A stretch of DNA of 64,000 bases from CBDAQV01 sp965199335 (GTDB lineage Bacteria; Pseudomonadota; Alphaproteobacteria; CALMVH01), in NCBI GenBank assembly GCA_965199335.1, contig CBDAQZ010000001.1, positions 124,001 through 188,000 on the forward strand, in the 5' to 3' direction. The notes beneath the pieces are model-generated. The model saw only the letters and a list, made by a program, of their open reading frames with translations. It was not told the DNA's origin and ran no database searches. The position numbers and the translations under genes were made by a program. Each line of letters starts with the position of its first letter. Within the stretch, counting starts at the first letter, position 1. Below are positions 1 through 7,929 of this stretch, piece after piece.

Positions 1-202
1 ATATCTCGCTATTATCGTCGGGGGCATGCCCCACTTCGCGCGCGCTGTAATTGTCGGACAGATTTTCGACGAGTGACGGCGCATCGAGCGGCAGGTAGGT
101 CCAGATACGCTCGTCCAGCAGATCGTCGTACAGCAGCGGCGCGTGTTCCCGCCGCAGCGATTCCAGGACCAGGCGTTGCGTCAGCAGGTCGTCGGCCGCC
201 AC
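1..202 (-). CDS. GNAT-family N-acetyltransferase, partial (continues past the left edge)
   Basis: Only the N-terminal ~67 residues are inside the window. The reading frame is open from a GTG at 202 to the left edge. The text LVLESLRREHAPLLYDDL, followed by DERIWTYLPL, is the usual opening of RimJ/RimL-type GNAT acetyltransferases, which acetylate protein N-termini or small amines using acetyl-CoA. The acetyl-CoA binding motif would lie outside the window. An in-frame TGA eight codons upstream excludes a longer protein, so GTG is the most likely start; no strong ribosome binding site is visible. It begins 4 bases after the SCO gene stop and is probably co-transcribed with it. Family assignment rests on a short stretch. 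Confidence 0.6.
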   Translation of the reverse strand, partial: MAADDLLTQRLVLESLRREHAPLLYDDLLDERIWTYLPLDAPSLVENLSDNYSAREVGHAPDDNSEI

Positions 203-206
203 CCGG

Positions 207-818
207 CTACTTGACCGCCGTCGTCATCGCCTTGGCCAGGTCGTCGGCGCTGATGTCGCTTGAGAATATGCCGATCGTCTTGCCGTCCGGGTTGACCAGG
301 TAGACGTAGGACGAATGGTCCATGACATAATCGGTCGCGTTCTGCGAGGCTTCGGACTTGGCGTAGTAGACCTTGTATTCCTTGGCGACTTCGGCGATGT
401 CGGCGTCGCTGCCGGTCAGGCCGACAAGGCGCGGATGGAAGGACGGCACGTAATCGGCCAGCTTCTGCGCCGTATCGCGAGCGGGATCGATGGTGATGAA
501 GATCGGCTGCACCTTGTCGGCCTGGGCCTTGTCCATCTGGTCCAGCGCCTGGCCGACGACCAACAGTTCCGTTGGGCAGGCATCGGGACAGAACGTATAG
601 CCGAAATAGATCAGCAGGTACTGGCCCGCGTAATCCTTCTGGCTGACCTGCTTGCCGGTCTGGTCGGTCAGATGGAAGTCGCCGCCGATGGATGTCGAAG
701 GTGACGCAAGCAGACCTGTCTGCTGCGGCACCTCCGCCGGTGGACGATTCATGACAAACCAGACCGAGGCTGTCCCTGCAAGAGCGAGGGCCAGAATAAT
801 AAAGATCCACTGCTTCAT
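207..818 (-). CDS. SCO1/SenC-family copper chaperone
   Basis: 203 aa, the usual size for SCO proteins, which deliver copper to the CuA centre of cytochrome c oxidase or act as periplasmic thiol-disulfide proteins. Residues 1-24 are a single hydrophobic membrane anchor, so the domain should sit in the periplasm. The thioredoxin-like domain carries the copper-binding CxxxC in FCPDACP (C77, C81) and the third ligand His at about H168 in VMDHSSYVYLV. All three ligands are intact. A purine-rich stretch precedes the ATG. The acetyltransferase fragment follows directly. No cytochrome oxidase gene is in view, so the client is inferred from the family only. Confidence 0.93.
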   Translation of the reverse strand: MKQWIFIILALALAGTASVWFVMNRPPAEVPQQTGLLASPSTSIGGDFHLTDQTGKQVSQKDYAGQYLLIYFGYTFCPDACPTELLVVGQALDQMDKAQADKVQPIFITIDPARDTAQKLADYVPSFHPRLVGLTGSDADIAEVAKEYKVYYAKSEASQNATDYVMDHSSYVYLVNPDGKTIGIFSSDISADDLAKAMTTAVK

Positions 819-870
819 TCCACCCCTATAGGCGAAATGAAACCGCTTTTCCAGAGTTCGCTGACGGGAT

Positions 871-1638
871 TTACAGCACCGTCAGCATGGCGCCGACCAG
901 CGGGTGACGCACGATGTCCGCTTCCTCGAGCGCCACCACCGCCACACCGGGCAGGGGCGCCAGACGCCGCGCGATATCCGCAAGCCCGGAAATGCCCGGC
1001 AGCAGGTCGCTCTGCTCGGGATCGCCCGTGATCACCATGGTCGAATGCCAGCCCAGGCGGGTCAGGATCATCTTGAGCTGCGTATAGGTGCAGTTCTGCG
1101 CCTCGTCGATCACCACGAACGAATTGTTCAGCGTCCGCCCGCGCATGAAGCCGACCGGCGCGATCTCGATCTCGCCGTCCTGCATCGCCTGGCGCAGCCG
1201 CTTGCCGCCCATGCGTTCGGACAGGCAGTCATAGAGCGGCCTTAGATACGGTGCCATTTTCTCCATCAGGTCGCCGGGCAGGAAGCCCAGGCTTTCCCCG
1301 GCCTCCACCGCCGGACGTGACAGGATGATGCGTTCGACCCTTCCGCTTTCCAGCGCCTCGACCGCGGCGCTGATCGCCAGGTAGGTCTTGCCCGTGCCCG
1401 CCGGGCCGCCGGCCACGATCAGGCTGTGGCTGTCGATGGCGGCCAGCAGCTTCTCCTGATTGGCCGAGCGCGGCTTTACCTTGCGGATGTAACTTTGGTC
1501 GCGCAGTTCCCGGCTGTCGGCATGTTCCGCCGCCATGGGGTCCCAGCCACCTGAAAAGAGCGGATGCACCTTTGCCTCGCCGGCCGGCTTGTTCGAAACC
1601 GACTTGTAGGCAGCCTGATCACGTGAACGCTTGGTCAT
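871..1638 (-). CDS. PhoH-family ATPase, short form without KH domain
   Basis: 255 aa protein with a PhoH ATPase domain covering almost its whole length. Walker A is GPAGTGKT (residues 78-85) and Walker B is VVIDEAQN (about 175-182); the family motif LSRPAVEAGE is present. A ~60-residue basic N-terminal region precedes the domain. It lacks the N-terminal KH-like RNA-binding segment found in the second PhoH protein of this window (56494-57489), so it is a paralogue and not the YbeZ orthologue. PhoH proteins are RNA-associated ATPases, some with helicase activity, induced by phosphate or stress in some species; the role here is unknown. It is followed by the SCO gene about 50 bases downstream. 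Confidence 0.9.
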   Translation of the reverse strand: MTKRSRDQAAYKSVSNKPAGEAKVHPLFSGGWDPMAAEHADSRELRDQSYIRKVKPRSANQEKLLAAIDSHSLIVAGGPAGTGKTYLAISAAVEALESGRVERIILSRPAVEAGESLGFLPGDLMEKMAPYLRPLYDCLSERMGGKRLRQAMQDGEIEIAPVGFMRGRTLNNSFVVIDEAQNCTYTQLKMILTRLGWHSTMVITGDPEQSDLLPGISGLADIARRLAPLPGVAVVALEEADIVRHPLVGAMLTVL

Positions 1639-1924
1639 TCGACTCTCCGTTGGGGTGAATACAGAAACAACGAAACCATCCGCGACTCGGCGAAACGAAT
1701 CGGCGAGGAGCGGACGGGAACGGGCGTGAAAACGGGATGTTGGGGCGGACTCGGAATTTCGCGTTAACGAAACTCTTCATCGTGCAGCGCCCAAACGCTG
1801 GGTTTTTGAGGCGAGGAAGGCGATCACCATCATCGATTCAATATGTAGTACGAAAGCACTAGCATGTCACACAATAAACTCTTATGAAGGTTACGGGGGA
1901 CTTAAGAAAGACGGTAAAAGAAAA
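1639..1924. other. Intergenic region between divergent genes
   Basis: 286 bases between the divergent short phoH gene and the small gene at 1925. It becomes AT-rich from about 1840 and presumably carries both promoters. A weak hairpin followed by a short T run (CAGCG at 1785-1789, CGCTG at 1796-1800, then TTTTT) points along the plus strand, where no upstream gene exists to terminate. I see no tRNA, repeat or clear operator. Confidence 0.4.
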
Positions 1925-2161
1925 ATGACTATGCCTTCGCTTTCTGCCGCGACATCTGCGTTGCCGGTCACTGAACCTGACCAGCCGACCCAACAAACCC
2001 AAACCGAGCAAATGAGCGACGACCTGCGGGCGCTGCGTGCCCTGAGGCTGATGCTCGAGAGCCGCCTGATCACCCCGCCCGAATATGCCCGCCGGCTGGA
2101 ATCCTTCCGCAAACGGCTGGAAATCGGTTCGCAGGATGAGCAGATCAATACCGCAGGCTGA
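1925..2161 (+). CDS. Small protein with SHOCT-like C-terminal segment
   Basis: 78 aa. The N-terminal 30 residues are Ser/Thr/Gln/Pro-rich and probably disordered. Residues ~33-65 (LRALRLMLESRLITPPEYARR) resemble the SHOCT short C-terminal domain, whose hallmark is a helix, then an L-I-T-x-x-E-Y/F turn, then a second helix. SHOCT domains are thought to be oligomerisation or binding modules. There is no signal peptide or membrane helix. The Shine-Dalgarno is weak, and a second in-frame ATG lies two codons in. No confident function. Confidence 0.55.
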   Translation: MTMPSLSAATSALPVTEPDQPTQQTQTEQMSDDLRALRALRLMLESRLITPPEYARRLESFRKRLEIGSQDEQINTAG

Positions 2162-2194
2162 TAGCCCGGATCCTGTCTATTTTTGAAGGTGGCC

Positions 2195-2497
2195 ATGTAT
2201 CTCTGGCGTATTGTCCCCTCCGCCCGCGTCGACGATACGCGCTGGGAAGACCATCCTGTGTTTGAGGAAGTCGTGGTGCGCGCCGAAAGCGCCTCGCTGG
2301 CGCGGCTGACCGCCGGGCGGGCACTGTATACCGGCAACGCCAAGGTCCAGTTCGGCGAGGAACATGACCCGATCTTCGTAAGCGCCTTTGCCGACGAGAA
2401 GCTGTACCGCGTCAGCCGCGCCGAAGACCCGCGCTTTCCCGGCGACGGTGCGCGGGAGGTCGTGTTTTCAAAGCGGCTCGGAGCGCCTATATCTTAG
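2195..2497 (+). CDS. Conserved hypothetical protein
   Basis: 100 aa from the ATG at 2195, which has AAGGTGG just upstream; an in-frame TTG at 2183 is less likely. The protein is soluble and mixed in charge (start YLWRIVPSARVDDTRWED, then EEVVVRAESASLARL) and looks like a small alpha/beta domain. I do not recognise a family. It ends 21 bases before the putative ATC start of the cation-efflux transporter, so the two may be co-transcribed. Confidence 0.6.
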   Translation: MYLWRIVPSARVDDTRWEDHPVFEEVVVRAESASLARLTAGRALYTGNAKVQFGEEHDPIFVSAFADEKLYRVSRAEDPRFPGDGAREVVFSKRLGAPIS

Positions 2498-2518
2498 GGT
2501 AGCGCGGGAGTACGGGCC

Positions 2519-3451
2519 ATCGGACACGATCATAGTCATCATCATCTGCCGGCCAATTCCCGTACGCTCTGGCTGGCGCTCGGCCTGACCCTGGCATTCT
2601 GCGCCGGGGAGGCCGTGGTCGGGCTGGTCACAAACTCGTTGGCCCTGATCTCCGATGCCGGTCACAATCTGGGCGATGCGCTGGCGCTGGGCTTGTCCGG
2701 CTATGCCGCCTGGGTAGGGGGCAAGCCCGCGACCTCAAAGCATACCTATGGCTACCACCGCGCCGCAATCCTGGCGCCCCTGTTCAACGCCGCGACGCTG
2801 GTCGTCACCGCGCTTGTGATCGGCGCGGCGGCGGTCGGGCGACTGTTCGCGCCACAGCCGGTCGAGGCCGGGCCCATGATCTGGGTCGCGGCGGCGGCGC
2901 TGGTTCTGAACACGGTCATCGCCCTGTTCCTGGCGGGCGGTGTCAAACACAGCCTGAACGACCGGTCGGTGTTCGTGCACATGGTCGGCGATGCGTTGTC
3001 CAGCCTTGTCGTGATCGGGGGCGGCATCGTGATCCGCTATACCGGCTGGCAGGCGGTCGACCCGCTGGTATCGCTGGCCATCGCCGCCTTCATCCTGGTC
3101 TCCGCCAGCGGCATTCTGCGCCAGACCATCGGCATCCTGATGGAGAACGCGCCGCCCGGCCTTGACGTGGCGGCGCTGGTCAGGACCATCCGCGCGGTAG
3201 AGCCGGTGCAGACGGTGCACCACCTGCATGTCTGGTCGATCCGCGACGGCATGACGGCTTTAAGCTGCCATGTGACGCTGCCCGAGGCCTGCACACTGCG
3301 CGACTGCTCGGCCACGATCGCGGCGATCAACGCCCGGCTGCACGACGAGTTCGGCATCCATCACGCCACGATCCAGGCCGAGCTGGAAGGCCAGTGCGAA
3401 CCGGCGCACGAGGACGATGTATTCTGCGTCATGGAGACGCATGCGCACTAG
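2519..3451 (+). CDS. CDF-family cation (zinc-type) efflux transporter, probable ATC start
   Basis: Member of the cation diffusion facilitator family (CzcD/ZitB type), inner-membrane antiporters exporting Zn2+ or related metals. Metal-site motifs are visible: SDAGHNLGD in helix 2 (D46, H49, D53 on this numbering) and HMVGDALSS in helix 5. About six hydrophobic helices are followed by a C-terminal cytoplasmic domain with HHLHVWSI. The first standard start codon, GTG at 2615, would remove helix 1. The frame stays open upstream to a TAG at 2495, and ATC at 2519 would give the typical His-rich beginning GHDHSHHH, with GGGAG 8 bases before it. I therefore place the start at ATC (310 aa). A sequence error from ATG is possible. 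Confidence 0.85.
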   Translation: MGHDHSHHHLPANSRTLWLALGLTLAFCAGEAVVGLVTNSLALISDAGHNLGDALALGLSGYAAWVGGKPATSKHTYGYHRAAILAPLFNAATLVVTALVIGAAAVGRLFAPQPVEAGPMIWVAAAALVLNTVIALFLAGGVKHSLNDRSVFVHMVGDALSSLVVIGGGIVIRYTGWQAVDPLVSLAIAAFILVSASGILRQTIGILMENAPPGLDVAALVRTIRAVEPVQTVHHLHVWSIRDGMTALSCHVTLPEACTLRDCSATIAAINARLHDEFGIHHATIQAELEGQCEPAHEDDVFCVMETHAH

Positions 3452-3633
3452 GGCGAAAATGACGGAACGACCCCATGTACAGTAGGTAAGTCGTTGATAT
3501 AGCTATCTGTTTTTAGCGGGCTTGCGAACTCTGCCTATTTTTAAAACAATTTATATTTATCAAATACATAGAGATAAATCTTTAATTTTTGCATCAGCTT
3601 GAAATGGTCCTGGAACAATTCAGGATGAGGCAG
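3452..3633. other. AT-rich intergenic region between convergent genes
   Basis: 182 bases between the 3' ends of the cation-efflux gene and purM. Positions ~3530-3600 are clearly more AT-rich than the surroundings. No strong hairpin-plus-T-run terminator, tRNA or repeat is seen. Confidence 0.4.
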
Positions 3634-4797
3634 TTAAAACTCCACTATTCCTTCCGGCGTGTCGATCAGCAGGCGATTGGGGCCGTCCGATTTTTCCGTG
3701 CGCCCATAGATGCGGGCCGCGATGTCGAAAGCGCCCGCGGCGTCGATGATGCTTTGTGCGCGGTCCTCGTCGCAGACGATTTCCATGCGAAAGCCCATGT
3801 TGAAGCTGCGCAGCATCTCGCGGTACGGCAGGGCACGGGTTTCGCGCAGGAAGCGGAACAGGGGGGCTTCGGGGAACAGGCCGTCTTTTATATACCGTAT
3901 GCCGCTGCCGAAATTCAGGCACTTGGTCTGGCCGCCGCCGGTGTTGTGGAAGATGGCGGAGATGCCGTCCAGCCCCCGGTCCAGGATTGCCTTGATCACC
4001 GGCGCATAGGTGCGGGTAGGGGACAGCAGCGCCTCGCCGACGGTCATCCCCAGGCCCGGCGCGAGGTCGGACAGGGCGTAGTCGCCGACATAGGCCAGGT
4101 CGTGGATCTCGGGCGCATAGGCTTCCGGGCTGCCGTCGCGGTAGGTCCGGTTCAATACCTCGTGCCGGATCGCGGTGATGCCGTTGCTGCCGATGCCGGA
4201 ATTGGGCCGGTCCTCGTAACTGGCCTGTCCGTCGGAGGCGAGCCCGACGATCACCTGGCCCGCGCGCACTTTGGCGGCATCGATGAAATCGGCGCGGCGC
4301 ATGCGGACGGTCAGCGTGGAATCGACGATCACCGTGCGCACCAGGTCGCCGACATCGGCAGTCTCCCCGCCCGCGATGGTAATTTCCACGCCGTGTTCGC
4401 CCAGCATGGCGACGACCTTGCTGTAGCCGGCGACAATCTGGGTCACAACCTCGCCCGGGATCAGCATCTTGTTGCGGCCGATCGTGTTCGACATCACGAA
4501 CGGCCCTGTGGCGCCGACGCACAGCAGGTCGTCGGTATTCATCACCAGCGAATCCTGCGCGATGCCCTGGAAGATCGCGGCGTCGCCATGCTGCTTGTAA
4601 TGCAGATAAGCCAGGATGGACTTGGTCCCAGCGCCGTCGGCATGGCTCAGCAGGCAATGCGCGACCGAACCGCCCAGTATGTCGGGCATGGCGTGGCAGA
4701 ACGCCCCGGGAAACAGCCCCTTGTCCAACTGCGCCACGGCGGCTTTGACATCGGGCTTGTCCGGCGAAACGCCGCGGGCTTCGTAGGTGACGGTCAT
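3634..4797 (-). CDS. purM: Phosphoribosylformylglycinamidine cyclo-ligase (AIR synthase), long Bacteroidetes-like form
   Basis: 387 aa. PurM converts formylglycinamidine ribonucleotide plus ATP to aminoimidazole ribonucleotide in de novo purine synthesis. AIRS motifs are present: LDKGLFPGAF, ADGAGTKS, MNTDDLLCVGA, GGETADVGDLVRT and HNTGGGQTK. At 387 aa it is ~40 residues longer than the usual proteobacterial enzyme, and the wording (RGVSPDK near the start, SYGQA-like GLASDGQASYE, FNMGFRMEI) matches the variant I know from Bacteroidetes. Its ATG overlaps the gluconokinase stop as ATGA, indicating translational coupling. It could be a transferred replacement or a second copy; the rest of the purine pathway is not in the window. 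Confidence 0.9.
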   Translation of the reverse strand: MTVTYEARGVSPDKPDVKAAVAQLDKGLFPGAFCHAMPDILGGSVAHCLLSHADGAGTKSILAYLHYKQHGDAAIFQGIAQDSLVMNTDDLLCVGATGPFVMSNTIGRNKMLIPGEVVTQIVAGYSKVVAMLGEHGVEITIAGGETADVGDLVRTVIVDSTLTVRMRRADFIDAAKVRAGQVIVGLASDGQASYEDRPNSGIGSNGITAIRHEVLNRTYRDGSPEAYAPEIHDLAYVGDYALSDLAPGLGMTVGEALLSPTRTYAPVIKAILDRGLDGISAIFHNTGGGQTKCLNFGSGIRYIKDGLFPEAPLFRFLRETRALPYREMLRSFNMGFRMEIVCDEDRAQSIIDAAGAFDIAARIYGRTEKSDGPNRLLIDTPEGIVEF

Positions 4798-5318
4798 GTC
4801 TTTATATCCAACACCCGCATCACATCCACCAGCGTTTCCTCGACCGTGTTCTCGACATTGACCACCAGCGGATGCTCGTCTTCCCCCGGTTCCTCCAGCG
4901 TGGCGAATTGGGAATCGAGCAGTGAGGCAGGCATGAAATGGCCTTTTCGCTGCTGCATGCGCGCGGCGATCACGTCGTGGTTGCCCTTCAGGTACACCAG
5001 CCTTGCATCCGGCACATCGCCGATCAGTAGCCGGCGGTAAGCCTTGCGCAGGCCGGAGCAGGCGACCACCGCGCCCTTGCCCTCGGCCACATAGGCCTCG
5101 ATGGCGTCGTGGATACGGCCCAGCCAGGGCCAGCGATCCTCGTCGGTCAGGCCGTGGCCCGATTTCATCTTTTCGATCTCCTGGGGCGAATGGAAGGAAT
5201 CGCCCTCCAGGAAATCCATGCCCAGTTTCCGCGACAGGTGCTCGCCGACCGTGCTTTTGCCGGAGCCTGAGACGCCGATGACCAGGATGATGGATTTGCG
5301 GATGTCTGTATCGCCCAT
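4794..5318 (-). CDS. gntK: Gluconokinase (GntK type)
   Basis: 174 aa from the ATG at 5318. A GTG nine codons earlier is possible, but the shorter form matches the family length. It phosphorylates gluconate to 6-phosphogluconate in the cytoplasm. The P-loop is GVSGSGKST near the N terminus, followed by FLEGDSFH and the family block PWL, with CSGLRKAYR and Q-x2-R-GHFMP. It sits divergently from the pentose phosphate operon, whose 6-phosphogluconate dehydrogenase uses its product, so a shared metabolic role is likely. The stop overlaps the purM start by 4 bases. Confidence 0.93.
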   Translation of the reverse strand: MGDTDIRKSIILVIGVSGSGKSTVGEHLSRKLGMDFLEGDSFHSPQEIEKMKSGHGLTDEDRWPWLGRIHDAIEAYVAEGKGAVVACSGLRKAYRRLLIGDVPDARLVYLKGNHDVIAARMQQRKGHFMPASLLDSQFATLEEPGEDEHPLVVNVENTVEETLVDVMRVLDIKT

Positions 5319-5364
5319 GGCAGCTACATGCCCTAATCCGGTCACGGATACAAATTGTTCACCT

Positions 5365-5392
5365 TTATTGTTCAGGGTCCCCGGCTTATAAG
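5365..5392 (+). promoter_or_regulatory. Candidate sigma-70 promoter for the sugar-phosphate operon
   Basis: TTATTG (5365-5370), a 16-base spacer and TATAAG (5387-5392) lie in the 105-base divergent region before the glucoamylase gene, whose ATG at 5424 is preceded by AAGGA. Both hexamers are near consensus. This is a visual match only. Confidence 0.35.
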
Positions 5393-5423
5393 ATTTGCCC
5401 TACAACAATAAGGAAGACGCGGA

Positions 5424-7820
5424 ATGACCAACAATGCGCCGGGCGGTCCGGGTATCGAAGCGCGGTGGACCTCGAGCGCCAAGGATGGCGTCGGGTCGGT
5501 TCTTTCCCCTAACAGCCGCGTCTGGTTCACGGTCAGCCACGGCATCCTGAACGAAATCTACTACCCGCGCGTCGACCAGGCCTGTACCCGCGATTGCGGC
5601 CTGATCATCACCGACGGCGAAACCATGTGGGACGAGAAGCGCGATCTCGATCACCATGTCGAGCTGATGGATCGCCTGGTCCCAGCCTATAATCTGACCA
5701 ATACAGCGCCCGACGGCAGCTTTCGCATCATCAAGAAGATCGTCACCGATCCTAAGCGCGACGTCGTGCTGCAGCGGATCAAGTTCGAGGATTTGAAGCC
5801 GGAGCTGGGTCGCAATTTCAAACTCTATGCCCTGCTGGCGCCCCATCTGGTGAACAAGGGCGCGGACAACACCGGCTGGCGCGGCGATTACAAGGGCATC
5901 CCGATGCTGTTCGCCACCGGCGGCTCCAGCGCGCTTGCCTTCGCGCCTTCGGTGCCCTGGCGGCGCATGTCGGTGGGCTATGTCGGCACTTCCGATGGCT
6001 ACCAGGATATCGCGCATCATAAACAGATGACCTGCGAGTACGAGCGCGCCACGCTGGGCAACATCGCCATGACCGGCGAGATCGACCTCGAATCCTGCGA
6101 CGGCGAGTTCACGCTGGCGATCGGCTTCGGCCGCGTGCCGGAGGAGGCGGGTCACCGCACCCGCGCCAGCCTGCACGACGGTTTCTACATGGCATTCGAC
6201 GCCTATGCCGAAAGCTGGCGCAAATGGCACAAGGAGCTGGAGGTCCTGGACCGGACCGACAACAGCGTCACGCTCGACCCCTACCGGGTCTCGGCCTCGG
6301 TGATCCGGGCGCACGAAGCCACGGCGTTCACCGGCGGCTATATCGCCAGCCTGGCCATTCCCTGGGGGTTCTCCAAGGGCGACGACGATCTGGGCGGCTA
6401 CCATCTGGTCTGGCCGCGCGACCTGTGCGAAACGGCCGGCGCGCTGGCGGCGATGGGCGCAAAGGACGAGGTTCGCAACGTTCTGCTGTACCTGCAGACG
6501 GTGCAGGAATTCGACGGCCACTGGCCGCAGAACATGTGGCTGGACGGTTCGCCTTACTGGTCCGGGCTGCAGATGGACGAATGCGCCTTCCCGATCCTGA
6601 TCCTGGACATGGCCCATCGCCACAAGATGCTCAAGCCGGGCGATCTGGAGGATTTCCTGCCGATGGCGCTGAAGGCCGCCAGCTTCGTTGCCAGGTTCGG
6701 CCCGGTGACGGGCCAGGACCGCTGGGAGGAGGACGCCGGCTACTCGCCCTTCACCCTGGCGGTCGAGATCGCCGCGCTGGTCGCCGCCGCGGACCTCTTC
6801 CAGCAATGCGGATACGAGCGCGAGGCGCAGTACGTGCTGGAAACGGCCGATACCTGGAACGACCAGATTGAACGCTGGACTTATGCTTCGGGAACGGAAC
6901 TGGCCAAATCGCTTAAGATCGACGGTTATTACGTCCGTATTTCACCTGTAGACGAATCCGATGCCGAATCGCCGGTCGACGGCTTCGTGGCGATCAAGAA
7001 CCGGCCGCCCGAGGATTATAACCAGCGCGCCTCGATGATCATCAGCCCGGATGCCCTGGCGTTGGTGCGCTTCGGCCTGCGCGGTGCAGACGACCAGCGG
7101 ATCAAGGATACGATCACGGCGATCGACCACCTGCTGAAGGTCGACCTGCCGCAGGGCCCGGGCTGGCGGCGCTACAATCTGGACGGCTACGGGGAGCATG
7201 CCGACGGCGGTGCCTTCAACGGCACCGGAATCGGGCGCGTCTGGCCGCTGCTCTCGGGCGAACGCGGTCACTACGAAGTGATGGCCGGAAACATGAAGAA
7301 TGCCCAGGAAATGCTTGAGATGATGGAGAAAAGCGCCAATAGCGGCGCCCTGCTGTCGGAGCAGGTATGGGACAGCGATGACATCCCGGACAAGGAACTG
7401 ATCCGCGGTCGGCCCACGGGATCGGCGATGCCGCTGGTTTGGGCCCATGGCGAATACGTCAAGCTGCTGCGTTCCATTCGCGATGGGAAGGTATTCGATC
7501 TGCCGCCCCAGACAGAAGAAAGATATATAAAACAAAAGACTGTAGGCACTTACTTCCAGTGGCGCTTTAACAACAAGCCGTCCAGTTTCCCAAAGGGCAA
7601 GAAGCTGCGGATCGAGGCGCTGGCTCCGTGCCGCGTACACTGGACCACCGACCGCTGGTCGACCCAGAAGGAAGCGGAAAGCCACGATACCGGCCTGGGC
7701 GTTTACGTCGCCGATCTTGACACGGCGGACCTGCCGTCCGGCGCGGTCGTGACCATCACCTTCTTCTGGCCGGAAGTGGACAAGTGGGAAGGAACCGATT
7801 TCGGCGTGCGGGTGGCTTAA
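5424..7820 (+). CDS. Glucoamylase / glucan 1,4-alpha-glucosidase (GH15)
   Basis: 798 aa, GH15 with an N-terminal glucodextranase-N-like beta-sandwich (about residues 10-280), then the (alpha/alpha)6 barrel, then a C-terminal beta domain from about 690. GH15 enzymes release beta-D-glucose from non-reducing ends of alpha-glucans. Barrel motifs: WPRDLCETAGAL, GHWPQNMWLDG (about 365-375), WEEDAGYSPFT with the probable general acid Glu near 435, and LLSEQVWD with the probable general base Glu near 646. There is no signal peptide, so it should act in the cytosol, perhaps on glycogen or maltodextrin. It is the first gene of the plus-strand pentose phosphate cluster, 109 bases before transketolase. 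Confidence 0.93.
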   Translation: MTNNAPGGPGIEARWTSSAKDGVGSVLSPNSRVWFTVSHGILNEIYYPRVDQACTRDCGLIITDGETMWDEKRDLDHHVELMDRLVPAYNLTNTAPDGSFRIIKKIVTDPKRDVVLQRIKFEDLKPELGRNFKLYALLAPHLVNKGADNTGWRGDYKGIPMLFATGGSSALAFAPSVPWRRMSVGYVGTSDGYQDIAHHKQMTCEYERATLGNIAMTGEIDLESCDGEFTLAIGFGRVPEEAGHRTRASLHDGFYMAFDAYAESWRKWHKELEVLDRTDNSVTLDPYRVSASVIRAHEATAFTGGYIASLAIPWGFSKGDDDLGGYHLVWPRDLCETAGALAAMGAKDEVRNVLLYLQTVQEFDGHWPQNMWLDGSPYWSGLQMDECAFPILILDMAHRHKMLKPGDLEDFLPMALKAASFVARFGPVTGQDRWEEDAGYSPFTLAVEIAALVAAADLFQQCGYEREAQYVLETADTWNDQIERWTYASGTELAKSLKIDGYYVRISPVDESDAESPVDGFVAIKNRPPEDYNQRASMIISPDALALVRFGLRGADDQRIKDTITAIDHLLKVDLPQGPGWRRYNLDGYGEHADGGAFNGTGIGRVWPLLSGERGHYEVMAGNMKNAQEMLEMMEKSANSGALLSEQVWDSDDIPDKELIRGRPTGSAMPLVWAHGEYVKLLRSIRDGKVFDLPPQTEERYIKQKTVGTYFQWRFNNKPSSFPKGKKLRIEALAPCRVHWTTDRWSTQKEAESHDTGLGVYVADLDTADLPSGAVVTITFFWPEVDKWEGTDFGVRVA

Positions 7821-7929
7821 ACTGCCACCTATCGACTTTTTAACCATGGCTTGCTACCACAACGGCAAGTTTTGAACCTTAGCTGTTTACCGGCGTTGTC
7901 AGTGACGTCGATTCCCAGGAGACCATAGT
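7821..7929. other. Spacer between glucoamylase and transketolase genes
   Basis: 109 bases, the largest gap in the cluster. It holds a weak 5-bp hairpin (CTTGC/GCAAG) followed by TTTT near 7850-7875, and AGGAG just before the tkt ATG. It may carry a partial terminator and an internal promoter; neither is strong. Confidence 0.3.

Noticed and set aside
1785..1805. Terminator in the 1.6-1.9 kb gap
   Set aside because: Only a 5-bp stem, and no plus-strand gene lies upstream for it to terminate.
3589..5040. 483-residue open frame on the plus strand over purM and gntK
   Set aside because: Antisense shadow; it crosses two well-supported genes and shows no motif.
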